Source: a bacterium YEK0313 (GTDB lineage Bacteria; Pseudomonadota; Alphaproteobacteria; Rhizobiales; Phreatobacteraceae). Taken from it: a stretch of 64,000 bases of DNA. The stretch lies in assembly GCA_000751295.2 (NCBI GenBank), contig CCMO02000002.1:124001-188000 (forward strand), written 5' to 3'. Positions 43,331 through 51,831 of this stretch are shown piece after piece; position 1 is the first letter of the stretch, and every line of letters starts with the position of its first letter. The position numbers were made by a program, and so were the translations under genes. Below the pieces are notes generated by a model, which was not told the origin of the DNA, searched no databases, and saw nothing but the letters and a program-made list of their open reading frames with translations.

Positions 43331-44727
43331 GCGGGGTGTCCTTCGGTTCTGATCGTCAGATGCGACAGGGAAGACCAGTCGGGCATCGCTCCGGAGGCGA
43401 AGCCGACGGTTTCGAAAAGCGAGGCGGTGGCGAGCTGTCCGGTGGCCGTGGCGAGCCGCGCGGCGCCGCCGCCGCGGTCGTAGAGCGCGGGATGGGCGGC
43501 GGCGAAGGCTTCGGCTTCCGCGGCAGGCGCCGGCCCGAAGCCGTCGACATAGTGATGGCCGTTGCGCTCGACATGGCCGAGCCCCATGGCGGCGACGAGC
43601 GCGGTATCCTGCTGCACGGCGAGCCCGGGCTGGCAGGTCAGGTCCTCGGCCGACAGCACGTGGCGGGCGCCGTCGCCGGCATTGGCGGCCATGACGCGCG
43701 CGCCGTTCAGCAGCGCCTTGTAGATCCCCTTGCAGGATTTCGAGGAGACGCCGCGGTAGCCCAGCGCCTGCGCGCGCGGGAAGGCGTCGTAGTCCTCGTC
43801 CGCCTCGTCGATGATGACGGTCAGCGCGGCGATATCGGGCTGCAGCGCCGCCGCGAAGGTGGTGCGCCGGTCATAGGGCTGCTCGACCAGAAGGAGGCCG
43901 GCACGGAGCCGATTCAACCGCGCATCGGCCTCGAGCCGGGCGGCGAGCTCGGCAAGGCCCTCCGCGCCATACTGCTCGTTGGCATCGACGGTGACGCCAT
44001 AGGCGAAGCCGCCGGCATCGAGGATCGCCACGATCGCCGCGAGCCTGTCGTGATCGACCGCCGGATCGCCGCCGAGCTTGATCTTGAAGAAGCGCAGCGC
44101 TTGGCCGCCGAGCTCGGCGGCAAGGCCGCCCGGCCCTTCGAGCGGATCGGTGAGGCCGACCGTGTGGCGGATCGCGATCGAGGGCCGCGGGCGAAGACCG
44201 GCGAGCCACCGCCGGATCGCGGCCTCGCCGAGGTCGGGCGTCAGCCGCGCGTCGAGCCCGATGGCATTGGCGGTGAGCAGCGGCAGGAAGCCGGTGCCGA
44301 GCGCCCGCGCGAGACCGTCGAGAACGGCCTTGTCGATCAAGGCGACGCCGAAATTCGATGAAAGCCCGGTCAGGCCGGCTTCGCGCGCCCAGTCCCGCTG
44401 CGCTTCATAATGGGCGGCGTGGCGGCCGAAGGCGGTGTCCGGCCGCCCCGCGGACGACGCCGTCGCGACCGCCCGGGCGAGGCTCGCGCGGAGGTCGGCG
44501 ACCGTCTCGGCCGCGCTGCGTTCGGGCCGCTTGTCGAACCATTTCGGCGGCATCAGCTCGGCCGCGGCGCCGACCGCCCGGCCATGCCCCTCGACCTCCA
44601 CGACCAGCCGCACGAAGGCCTGGCTTGCACCCTCGACCGTCACCGCGCCGAAACGGAACGGCCGGGCAAACGGCGTCCAGCGCTCGAAGGCCTCGATATC
44701 GTGCAGGGTGAGCCGGGGCGCGGACAT
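43327..44727 (-). CDS. Enolase-superfamily (mandelate racemase/muconate-lactonizing-like) enzyme
   Basis: A 466-residue enzyme, longer than the usual 370-400. The barrel shows the KxK-type 'FFKIKLGGDP', metal ligands in 'VTVDANEQYG' (Asp), 'LLVEQPYDRR' (Glu) and 'VIIDEADEDY' (Asp/Glu), and the opposite Lys in 'VSSKSCKGIYKALLN'. These enzymes abstract a proton alpha to a carboxylate, giving dehydration, racemisation or cycloisomerisation. The gene starts 1 nt after the ATPase stop and overlaps the next gene by 4 nt, so it is part of the operon. The acid substrate is not known. Confidence 0.88.
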   Translation of the reverse strand: MSAPRLTLHDIEAFERWTPFARPFRFGAVTVEGASQAFVRLVVEVEGHGRAVGAAAELMPPKWFDKRPERSAAETVADLRASLARAVATASSAGRPDTAFGRHAAHYEAQRDWAREAGLTGLSSNFGVALIDKAVLDGLARALGTGFLPLLTANAIGLDARLTPDLGEAAIRRWLAGLRPRPSIAIRHTVGLTDPLEGPGGLAAELGGQALRFFKIKLGGDPAVDHDRLAAIVAILDAGGFAYGVTVDANEQYGAEGLAELAARLEADARLNRLRAGLLLVEQPYDRRTTFAAALQPDIAALTVIIDEADEDYDAFPRAQALGYRGVSSKSCKGIYKALLNGARVMAANAGDGARHVLSAEDLTCQPGLAVQQDTALVAAMGLGHVERNGHHYVDGFGPAPAAEAEAFAAAHPALYDRGGGAARLATATGQLATASLFETVGFASGAMPDWSSLSHLTIRTEGHPA

Positions 44728-44728
44728 G

Positions 44729-45553
44729 TCAGTCGATCTGTCCCTGCGCGTAGAAATGCGAACGCACCTGGCGGGCGAGCTCGGTGAAGGCCGGCGCGCC
44801 CATCATCTCCAGCGTGCGCGGCCGCGGCAGCGGCACGTCGTAGATCGCGGCGATGGCCCCCGGCCGGTCGGTCATCACGATCACCCGATCGGCGAGGAAC
44901 ACCGATTCGGGAATGGAGTGGGTGATCAGGAAGATGGTCTTCCTGGTCTCGAAATGGATGCGCTGGAGCTGCAGGTTCATCCGCTCGCGGGTCAGCGCGT
45001 CGAGCGCACCGAAAGGCTCGTCCATCAGCACGATCTTCGGATCATGCACCAGCGCCCTGCAGATGGCCGCGCGCTGCTGCATGCCGCCCGAGAGCTGCCA
45101 GGGATATTTGCCCTCGAAGCCGGTGAGCCCTGCGGTCTTGATCAGCGCCTGGGCGCGGGCGAGGTGCGTCGCGTGATCGAGTTTGCGGACCTCGACCGGC
45201 ATCATGATGTTGCGCAGCACGCTGCGCCAGGCGAGCAGGACCGGGCTCTGGAACACGATGCCGACGTCGTCGGGTGGCTCCACCACCGGCTTGCCGTCGA
45301 CCTCGATGCTGCCGCTGCTCGGCGGGATCAGGCCGGCGATCAGCTTCAGGAGGGTCGACTTGCCGCAGCCGGAGGGGCCGACCACCGCGACGAATTCACC
45401 GTCGCGAATGTCGAGATCGATCGGAGTGAGGCTCGGGACGTCGCCATCGGCCGTCCGGTAGGTCTTGGTCAGCGCCTTGATGGCGATCGCCGGTCGCGAT
45501 GCGGTGGCGGCGGCTGCGGGCGCATCGACGAGGCGGAGCTTGGCGGCAGTCAT
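44729..45553 (-). CDS. ABC importer ATPase (NitT/TauT type)
   Basis: A 274-residue nucleotide-binding protein. Walker A is 'GPSGCGKST', the Q-loop is in 'VGIVFQSPVLLAWR', the signature is 'LSGGMQQRAAICRAL', Walker B is 'IVLMDEPFGALDALTRER' and the switch His is in 'LITHSIPESV'. It is the partner of the binding protein at 45742 and the permease at 46814. 188 nt separate it from the binding-protein stop, the largest gap in the operon, where no promoter is obvious. Confidence 0.93.
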   Translation of the reverse strand: MTAAKLRLVDAPAAAATASRPAIAIKALTKTYRTADGDVPSLTPIDLDIRDGEFVAVVGPSGCGKSTLLKLIAGLIPPSSGSIEVDGKPVVEPPDDVGIVFQSPVLLAWRSVLRNIMMPVEVRKLDHATHLARAQALIKTAGLTGFEGKYPWQLSGGMQQRAAICRALVHDPKIVLMDEPFGALDALTRERMNLQLQRIHFETRKTIFLITHSIPESVFLADRVIVMTDRPGAIAAIYDVPLPRPRTLEMMGAPAFTELARQVRSHFYAQGQID

Positions 45554-45741
45554 CGTGGCACGGATCCGGTCGGTTCAGGTCTTCGGACATGGCGATCGGC
45601 CGCAACACCGCGGCACGAAGGCGCCGCGCGCGACGACCGCCCGCAGGGGCGGATGGAGCATGGCCTGCCCGCGCCGGTATCCCGGCTCCGACATCGGTCT
45701 GCGCCATCGCGCGCAGCCCGCATGCCGGCGGCGGGCGGGCC

Positions 45742-46761
45742 CTAGTTGGTGGCCCGGCCGGGCAGGAAGTCGGTCGTGAAGAACGACTGGACCCGGCCTT
45801 TGGCCGCAGCGTCGACGCCGCCATATTCGACCAGGATATCGACCGTGTCGGCGACCGCCTTGGCATTGGTCTGGAACGGTCGCTGATCGGGCGACAGGCG
45901 ATAGAGCCCGGCCGAGATGGTGAAGCCTTCGGTGAGCGTGTCCTTCTTGCCGGCCTTCGGATCGGCCTCCAGCATGGCCTCGGCGGCGGCCTGCGGCGCT
46001 TTCTCGGCCGCTTCCGCCGACAGGGTCGCGGCCTTCATGAACCGGCGCACGAGATCGGCATTGCCCGAGAGCGTGTCGCGATGGGCGATGATGCCGGTCG
46101 CCACCGAGTTGATGCCGTAATCGGCGAACATCACCGGGAAGACCGCCTTGCCGGTCGCATCCTTGATCTTCATCGACTGGTCATGCGAATAGCCGAGCAG
46201 CACGTCGGCCTGCCCCGAGATCACGGCGTTGAGCTTGGTCTGGGCGTCGCCGGCGAGGATCTTGACGTCGGCCTCGGTGAGCCCGGCCTTCTTCAGGAAG
46301 GCCGGCCAGACCTGCGACAGCGCGTCGCCCGGCGTGGTCGCGACCGTCTTGCCCTTGAGATCGGCGGCCGTGCGAATGTTCTTGTCGGCAAACCCCATGG
46401 CGCTGGCCGGGTTCTTCTGCAGCAGCACGCCGGTCGAGACGACCGGGGCGCCGCGGATGGCACCGCGCACCACCGCCGACATGTCGGAATAGCCGAACAG
46501 GGCGGACTTGGCCGCGACCGCCTGCAGCGTCACCGCCGAGCCGCGCCCTTCCATGATGTCGAGGTCGATGCCTTCGGCCGCGAACAGGCCGAGCTTCTTG
46601 CCGTAGAAGAACGGCGCATGCTCGCCGTAGAGATACCAGTTGAGCAGGAGCTGAGCCTTCTCCAGAGGCCTCGCCGACTGGGCGATGGCGGGGCTTGCGA
46701 GAACCGAGCTTGCGGCGAGCCCTGCAAGAAACTGGCGGCGATGCGGATGACGGTCGTTCAT
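45742..46761 (-). CDS. ABC importer substrate-binding protein (NitT/TauT, NMT1-like)
   Basis: A 339-residue binding protein with a Tat-like signal ('MNDRHPHRRQFLAGLAASS', cleavage near 'AIAQ'). The mature part has the NMT1-type 'LLNWYLYGEHAPFFYGKKLG', 'FAAEGIDLDIMEGRGSAVTL' and 'DLKGKTVATTPGDA'. The aromatic NWY start recalls pyrimidine/riboflavin-type NMT1 binders. ATG 46761 is preferred because GGGAG lies 7 nt upstream; an ATG at 46767 is too close to it. The ligand is unknown, perhaps an acidic sugar or other organic acid, given the enolase neighbour. Confidence 0.9.
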   Translation of the reverse strand: MNDRHPHRRQFLAGLAASSVLASPAIAQSARPLEKAQLLLNWYLYGEHAPFFYGKKLGLFAAEGIDLDIMEGRGSAVTLQAVAAKSALFGYSDMSAVVRGAIRGAPVVSTGVLLQKNPASAMGFADKNIRTAADLKGKTVATTPGDALSQVWPAFLKKAGLTEADVKILAGDAQTKLNAVISGQADVLLGYSHDQSMKIKDATGKAVFPVMFADYGINSVATGIIAHRDTLSGNADLVRRFMKAATLSAEAAEKAPQAAAEAMLEADPKAGKKDTLTEGFTISAGLYRLSPDQRPFQTNAKAVADTVDILVEYGGVDAAAKGRVQSFFTTDFLPGRATN

Positions 46762-46813
46762 GGGCATTCTCCCGTTGATCGGCCGCCCCTGCATGGGAGC
46801 GGCCTTGTTGGCC

Positions 46814-47629
46814 TCACGATGTGAACTGGAATTCCTGCCGCCGGCTGGCGTGCCAGGGCAAAGCCAGCCGCTCGAGGACATCGACGGCCCAGAACAGGAT
46901 GACGCCGATCACGGCGAGCAGCACCAGGGCCGCGAACATGGTCGGCAGCTCGAAATTGCCGATCGAGCGCTGCAGGACGAAGCCGATGCCGGAATTGGAG
47001 CCGACGAATTCGCCGACCACCGCGCCGACCACCGCCAGCGTCACCGACACTTTCAGGCCCGAAAAGATCGCCGGCAGGGCGTTGGGCAGGCTGACCATGG
47101 TGAACATCTGCCAGCGCGAGCATTTCATCGAGCGGGCGAGATCGCGCATGTCCGTATCGAGCGACTTGAAGCCCTGGACGCCGGCCACGACCACGGGAAA
47201 GAAGCCGAGGAGGAAGGCGGTGATCACTTTGGGCGCCAGGCCGAAACCGAACCAGACGACGAAGAGCGGCGCGATGGCGACCTTCGGGATCGACTGCGAA
47301 AACACCAGAAGCGGATAGAAATAGGCCTCGACCCGCCGCGACGCGGCGATCAGCATGGCGGTCGGAATGCCGAACAGGGCCGACAGGATGAACCCGCCGA
47401 GTGTCGCGATGGTGGTCGGCACCGACTGGACGAGCAGCATGCCGCCCTCGGTCTGGAAGGTCTTCAACACCTCGAGCGGCGCCGGCACCAGATAGGGCGG
47501 GATCTGCAGGATGCGGATCACCAGATCCCAACCGACGAGCATGACCAGAAGCAGGGCGAAGGGCCGCAGCCAGGAGGCTCGCGCAAGGGCCTTCGCCCAG
47601 GATTGGGGCTGTGACGCCTGCTCCGCCAT
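46814..47629 (-). CDS. ABC importer permease (NitT/TauT type)
   Basis: A 271-residue permease with six predicted helices and the NitT/TauT motif 'FSQSIPKVAIAPLFVVWFGFG'. The cytoplasmic coupling loop is near 'DLARSMKCSRWQMFTMVSLP'. It is the first gene of the seven-gene operon, read from the palindrome-bearing promoter at 47679. The unusual gene order, permease first then binding protein and ATPase, is noteworthy but not unique. Confidence 0.92.
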   Translation of the reverse strand: MAEQASQPQSWAKALARASWLRPFALLLVMLVGWDLVIRILQIPPYLVPAPLEVLKTFQTEGGMLLVQSVPTTIATLGGFILSALFGIPTAMLIAASRRVEAYFYPLLVFSQSIPKVAIAPLFVVWFGFGLAPKVITAFLLGFFPVVVAGVQGFKSLDTDMRDLARSMKCSRWQMFTMVSLPNALPAIFSGLKVSVTLAVVGAVVGEFVGSNSGIGFVLQRSIGNFELPTMFAALVLLAVIGVILFWAVDVLERLALPWHASRRQEFQFTS

Positions 47630-47678
47630 GTCGATCGCTCCCGGTAACCAGTCAGCCCTTCTGGCGGGGCCTTCATGT

Positions 47679-47698
47679 GTAACTCACCAGTTACTTAC
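47679..47698. promoter_or_regulatory. Palindromic operator upstream of the seven-gene operon
   Basis: GTAACTCACCAGTTAC (47679-47694) is a perfect 6-bp inverted repeat with a 4-nt spacer, 49 nt upstream of the permease start. The 17-mer 47682-47698 matches 35061-35077 with one difference. The palindrome abuts the stop of the glycosyltransferase gene (47695). The size and symmetry suit a TetR- or GntR-type dimer. Confidence 0.6.
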
Positions 47699-48837
47699 AT
47701 GCCGGCTCGCGGCGCTGTCAAGGTGCGGTAGGTGCCGAGCACGGTGGCGGTCACGGTCTCGACCGAATAGCCGTCGCTGACACGCGCGCGCGCCGCCTGC
47801 CCCATCGCGTCCACCTCGCCGGCATGAAGCCGCCGGATGGCTTCGGCGAGGCTCGCGACGTCGTCGGGCCGCGCGATCGTGCCCGTCGTCCCCTCGACCA
47901 CGAATTCGCGGCAGCCGGGCACGTCGGTGACGACGGCCGGCAGACCGCAGGCCGCCGCCTCCAGCAGCGCCTTGGGCAACCCCTCCCCGCCGCGCGAGGG
48001 CAGGATGAAGGCGTGGTGCTCTCTCAGGATCGCGGCGACGTCGCGCCGGGCGCCGAGCGCCGTCACGCCCGGGCTCGCGGCGAAGCCGGCAAGCTCCGCG
48101 GCCGTATAGGCGCGTGGATTGAGCGGGTCGCCGGCGCCGACCAGCGTCAGCGTGACGTCGAGCCCGTCCGCCCTGAGGGCGCCCACCGCCGCAACCGCGA
48201 GATCGACGCCCTTGGAACGGATCATCCGGGCCACCAGGGCGAGCTTCAGCGGCGGCCGCGCCAAGGGCGGCCGGGCGGTGAATGCACCGATATCGACGCC
48301 GGCGCCGCCGAGCTGGACGACACGGCCCGCCCGCAGCGCGCGCTTCAGCCCCATCGTCACGGCGTCGGATGGGTTTTCGGTCAGCCAGACCGTCCTGTTC
48401 CCGTCGAGCGCCGAACGCGCCGCGAGCGCCAGAGCACCTGAGGCGAAGCGCTTCGCCGGCGTCCGGCTCGCCGCCAGGAAACCGAGCCCGGTGACGCTGA
48501 TGACGGTCGGAAAGGCGCCCGACATGGTGCGCGCGAGCGAGGCGATCGCCATGCCATGCAGCCCGAAGGCATGGACGAGGGTCGGCCGCGCCGGCTCGAC
48601 GAGCCCCATCACCTGGCGTGCGGCCGGCATGAGGTTCTTCGGCACCAGGCCGGCGCGCGCCGCCTTGGCCGCCACGACCTTGATCCCCTCGGCCTCGATC
48701 CGCTCCGCCGCCGGCCCGCGTGCGGCATGCAGAACGGTCTCGAAACCGGCATCGCGCGCGGCGATCGCCCAGGGCAGGAAATGCGACTGGAAGAACCAGT
48801 CCTCGTTGATCACGAACAGAATGCGCGGCCGGGTCAC
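47695..48837 (-). CDS. Family 4 glycosyltransferase (GT-B)
   Basis: A 380-residue glycosyltransferase with a GT-B fold. It has an N-terminal domain ('ILFVINEDWFFQSHFLPWA', acceptor side) and a C-terminal donor domain with 'LVARMIRSKGVDLAVAA' and the E-x7-E motif in 'GEGLPKALLEAAACGLPAV'. It transfers a nucleotide-sugar residue during surface polysaccharide synthesis. It is divergent from 49145. Its relative, the CapD-type gene at 49688, suggests a dispersed polysaccharide locus. Confidence 0.9.
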   Translation of the reverse strand: MTRPRILFVINEDWFFQSHFLPWAIAARDAGFETVLHAARGPAAERIEAEGIKVVAAKAARAGLVPKNLMPAARQVMGLVEPARPTLVHAFGLHGMAIASLARTMSGAFPTVISVTGLGFLAASRTPAKRFASGALALAARSALDGNRTVWLTENPSDAVTMGLKRALRAGRVVQLGGAGVDIGAFTARPPLARPPLKLALVARMIRSKGVDLAVAAVGALRADGLDVTLTLVGAGDPLNPRAYTAAELAGFAASPGVTALGARRDVAAILREHHAFILPSRGGEGLPKALLEAAACGLPAVVTDVPGCREFVVEGTTGTIARPDDVASLAEAIRRLHAGEVDAMGQAARARVSDGYSVETVTATVLGTYRTLTAPRAGM

Positions 48838-49144
48838 GGGCGCGCTCCCCGGTCGAAGCCGGCGGCGGCATCCCGTCCACAGGCGAGCGGTGGGCAGTCC
48901 TCAACGGGCCATCTACGCGCCATGTTTCTTGCCTTTATGTCCGCCGAGTGAGACAAGACGGTCATGGCCGGACTGCCATTCGCCTGCCTTCCGGCATCCG
49001 GACGGCGGCGCATTCCAGACCCGGCGGCCATGAGCAGCAGATTGATTTTTTGAACGTCGCCCGGAGCCGGACATCGCATACAAGCGGACTTCGCAACCAC
49101 GACTCTCGCTGCTGTTTCCGACCTGACCATTCGGGCGCCATTCC
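48838..49144. other. 307-nt divergent intergenic region
   Basis: This stretch lies between the glycosyltransferase gene (minus) and the 49145 ORF (plus), so it should hold two promoters. It has an AT-rich element TTGATTTTTTGAAC near 49043-49056 but no convincing spaced -10. No gene or repeat is evident. Confidence 0.4.
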
Positions 49145-49480
49145 ATGCCGACCATTCCAGAAGAAGTCGAACGCTGCCTTCCCTACTTCGTCCGGCTTTG
49201 CGTTAACAGCGTCATTGTGACCGGCACGGGGCTGGACGAGGCGGCGCGCATGGTGGCGCAGGAACTTGCCGACCGCATGAACCGCGAGCCGCGCATGGGC
49301 GATGACCTCAAGGAGCATTTCGCCGCGACGCTCGAGGAGCTCATTCACCTCGTCTCCTCGCTCGCGCCGCGCCTGCCCGGCCGCATGCTGATGGAATTTG
49401 CCGAAAAGGCCTCGCAGGCCCAGGTCGCCTCCACCCTCGAACGCTCGCTGATCGGCGCCCTGCGCGCCAGCCATGGATAG
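49145..49480 (+). CDS. Small conserved-looking hypothetical protein
   Basis: A 111-residue, mainly helical protein starting 'MPTIPEEVERCLPYFVRLCV'. It has no signal peptide and contains two amphipathic helices ('EAARMVAQELADRMN', 'LKEHFAATLEELIHLVSS'). The tail is 'SLIGALRASHG'. I do not recognise a family. Codon use and third-position GC look like those of neighbouring genes, which supports it being real. It is followed by the CapD-type gene on the same strand (207 nt), but no functional link is visible. Confidence 0.6.
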   Translation: MPTIPEEVERCLPYFVRLCVNSVIVTGTGLDEAARMVAQELADRMNREPRMGDDLKEHFAATLEELIHLVSSLAPRLPGRMLMEFAEKASQAQVASTLERSLIGALRASHG

Positions 49481-49687
49481 ACGAGGCGCGCTCGCCGCAG
49501 GCGGCCGCGCGGCCCTCCCGGGCGGAACGAGAAATAGCCTCTGACGTTACGGCATAGGGGTGTCCACCGGCTTGACCGGCCGGGGAAACGATGGTTTGTC
49601 GTACCGACTGTCCATCCAGCCGCCATAATTACGGGTCACGTCTCGATACCGTCGATCCGATCAACATACAGCGCCGCGAACAGCCCC

Positions 49688-51640
49688 TTGAAACAGATCC
49701 CGCTCAAGACCTATCTGGTTGCGCTGCACGATTTCGGCGTGACCTTCCTGGCTCTGGCGCTCGCCGTTTCGCTGCGCGGCGAACCCTACATTTCGGGTTT
49801 CGGACGCAAGATCGAGATCGTCGGCGGCCTCGGCTTCGCCGCCTTCGCGCTGCTCGTCTACTACAGCTGCTCGCTTTACGCCTCGCGCTGGCGCTTCGCG
49901 TCGCTGTTCGACCTGTTCGGCATCGTCAAGGCCGTTTCGCTGCTGACGGCCGCGCTGCTCGTCGCCGACTACATCATTTCGCCGCGCTATATCGAGGCCG
50001 GCAAGTTCTTCGGCGGCCGGACGCTGGCGATCTATTGGTGCGTGCAGATCATCCTGCTCGGCGGGCCGCGCGTCGCCTACCGCGCCTTCCGCAACTGGCG
50101 CCGCGCCAGCGTCGCCAGCGCCGACCTGCTCGGCGCCGTGGTGATCGGGCGGACCTCCGACGCGGAAGGCATCGTCAAGCTCGCGGAAGCCGGCGTTGCC
50201 GGCCCCATCCGGGTCTTCGGCATCATCAGCACGATCCCGCACGAAACGCGCCAGGTCGTGCGCGGCGTCCCGGTGCTCGGCTTCATCGACAGCGTCGAGA
50301 CCATCGTCCGCGACGCGACCGAACGGGGTATCGCCATCCAGCGCGCCCTGATCGGGCCGGAAGCGCTGCGCGATGTCCACCAGATCGAGGAGGTCATCGG
50401 GCTGTTCCGCCGCCTCGGCATTCCGACGATCCGCCTCGACATCGCCCATTCCACCGATATGAGCCGCCCGGCCAAGCTGCATGCCGTCATCGACGACGAC
50501 CTGCTGATCCGGCCGCTGGTCGAGGTCGACGAGGAGCCGCTGAAGGCCTATGTGCGCGACAAGCGCGTCGTGGTCACCGGCGGCGGCGGTTCCATCGGCT
50601 CGGAGCTCGTTCTGCGCAGCGCCGAGATCGGTGCCGCCGAAGTGCTGGTGATCGAGCATTCCGAGGCAGCCCTCCATGCCGTGCTGGAACGCGCAGAGCT
50701 GACCCTGGAAGGCAAGGCCAAGGCGGTGAAGGGCCGGCTCTGCGACATCCGGGACCGCGCGCGCATCGCCGACCTGATCACCGCGTTCAAGCCTGATGTG
50801 GTGTTCCACGCCGCTGCCCTGAAACACGTGCCGCATCTCGAGCGCGAGGTCGCCGAGGCGGTGCGCACCAACGTGCTCGGCACCGTCAATACCGCCGATG
50901 CCGCGATCGCCGCCGGCGCCGGCGTCTTCGTGCTGATCTCCACCGACAAGGCGACCAAGCCGGCTTCGATCCTCGGCGCCACCAAGCGGATCGCCGAGCT
51001 CTACACCCAGTCGATCGACGCGGCCCCGACCCTGGTCGGCGGCCATGTCCACAGCGCCACCCGGCTCGTCGCCGTGCGTTTCGGCAACGTTCTCGGCACG
51101 GCCGGCTCGGTGGTGCCGCGCTTCCGTGCCCAGATCGAGGCCGGCGGCCCAGTGACCGTCACCGACCCGGCCATGGTGCGCTATTTCATGACCAAGCGCG
51201 AGGCGACGGACCTGCTGTGGACCGCCGCCCGCGTGACCACCACCCCCGGCGCGGCCTGCCAGTCGGCGGTGCTGGTGCTCAATATGGGGCAGCCGGTGCG
51301 CATCGACGATCTCGCTCGGCGGATGATCCGGCTGGCCGGCTTCGAGCCGGAGCGCAGCATGCAGATCGTCTATACCGGCAAGCGCCCGGGCGAGCGCATG
51401 GCCGAATTCCTTTTCGAGGAGCGCGAGCCGCAATTCGATATCGGCGTGCGCGGCATCGTGGCCGCCGAATCGCAGTCGATCCCGCTGCCGCGGCTGCACG
51501 CGATCATTGCCGAGCTCGCAAGCGCGGCCCAGCAGGGCGACGACGAAGTGGTGCGTGCGCTGGTCGCCGAGCTCGTGCCGGATATCCGCAAGCCCAACAA
51601 TGTCGTGCCGCTCGAACAGGTGCGCGGCCAGGCGAGCTGA
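49688..51640 (+). CDS. CapD/WbpM-type nucleotide-sugar 4,6-dehydratase with membrane N-terminus
   Basis: A 650-residue protein. Four N-terminal membrane helices (about residues 10-125) are followed by a CoA-binding-like middle domain and an extended SDR domain from about 295 ('VVTGGGGSIGSE'). The catalytic segment is 'LISTDKATKPASILGATKR', where Leu replaces the Tyr of ordinary SDRs (this branch has Met or Leu). Such enzymes make UDP-4-keto-6-deoxy sugars for O-antigen, capsule or glycan. The only start giving full length is TTG 49688, with a weak ribosome-binding site, so the start is provisional. Length fits the family. Confidence 0.9.
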   Translation: MKQIPLKTYLVALHDFGVTFLALALAVSLRGEPYISGFGRKIEIVGGLGFAAFALLVYYSCSLYASRWRFASLFDLFGIVKAVSLLTAALLVADYIISPRYIEAGKFFGGRTLAIYWCVQIILLGGPRVAYRAFRNWRRASVASADLLGAVVIGRTSDAEGIVKLAEAGVAGPIRVFGIISTIPHETRQVVRGVPVLGFIDSVETIVRDATERGIAIQRALIGPEALRDVHQIEEVIGLFRRLGIPTIRLDIAHSTDMSRPAKLHAVIDDDLLIRPLVEVDEEPLKAYVRDKRVVVTGGGGSIGSELVLRSAEIGAAEVLVIEHSEAALHAVLERAELTLEGKAKAVKGRLCDIRDRARIADLITAFKPDVVFHAAALKHVPHLEREVAEAVRTNVLGTVNTADAAIAAGAGVFVLISTDKATKPASILGATKRIAELYTQSIDAAPTLVGGHVHSATRLVAVRFGNVLGTAGSVVPRFRAQIEAGGPVTVTDPAMVRYFMTKREATDLLWTAARVTTTPGAACQSAVLVLNMGQPVRIDDLARRMIRLAGFEPERSMQIVYTGKRPGERMAEFLFEEREPQFDIGVRGIVAAESQSIPLPRLHAIIAELASAAQQGDDEVVRALVAELVPDIRKPNNVVPLEQVRGQAS

Positions 51641-51788
51641 GCCGGACCGCCGGCCCTGGTGCCGGCCGGCCGCGGCAACCTCAACCGCGGCAGCGGTCGT
51701 CCTGATCCTGAACGGCGCCGAAAGACGATCTGCGCCATCCCCGATCCCGCCGGTCTCTCGCCATCGGCGAAGCGACGGCAATGAGGGC

Positions 51789-51817
51789 GCCCCGGGCGCC
51801 GATGCGAAGCCCGGGGC
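51789..51817. terminator. Strong hairpin between convergent genes
   Basis: GCCCCGGGC and GCCCGGGGC form a perfect 9-bp GC stem with an 11-nt loop (GCCGATGCGAA). It lies between the CapD-type stop (51640) and the aldehyde dehydrogenase stop (51832). There is no T tract, but the position fits a bidirectional terminator. Confidence 0.5.
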
Positions 51818-51831
51818 GGCAGAAAACCGGC

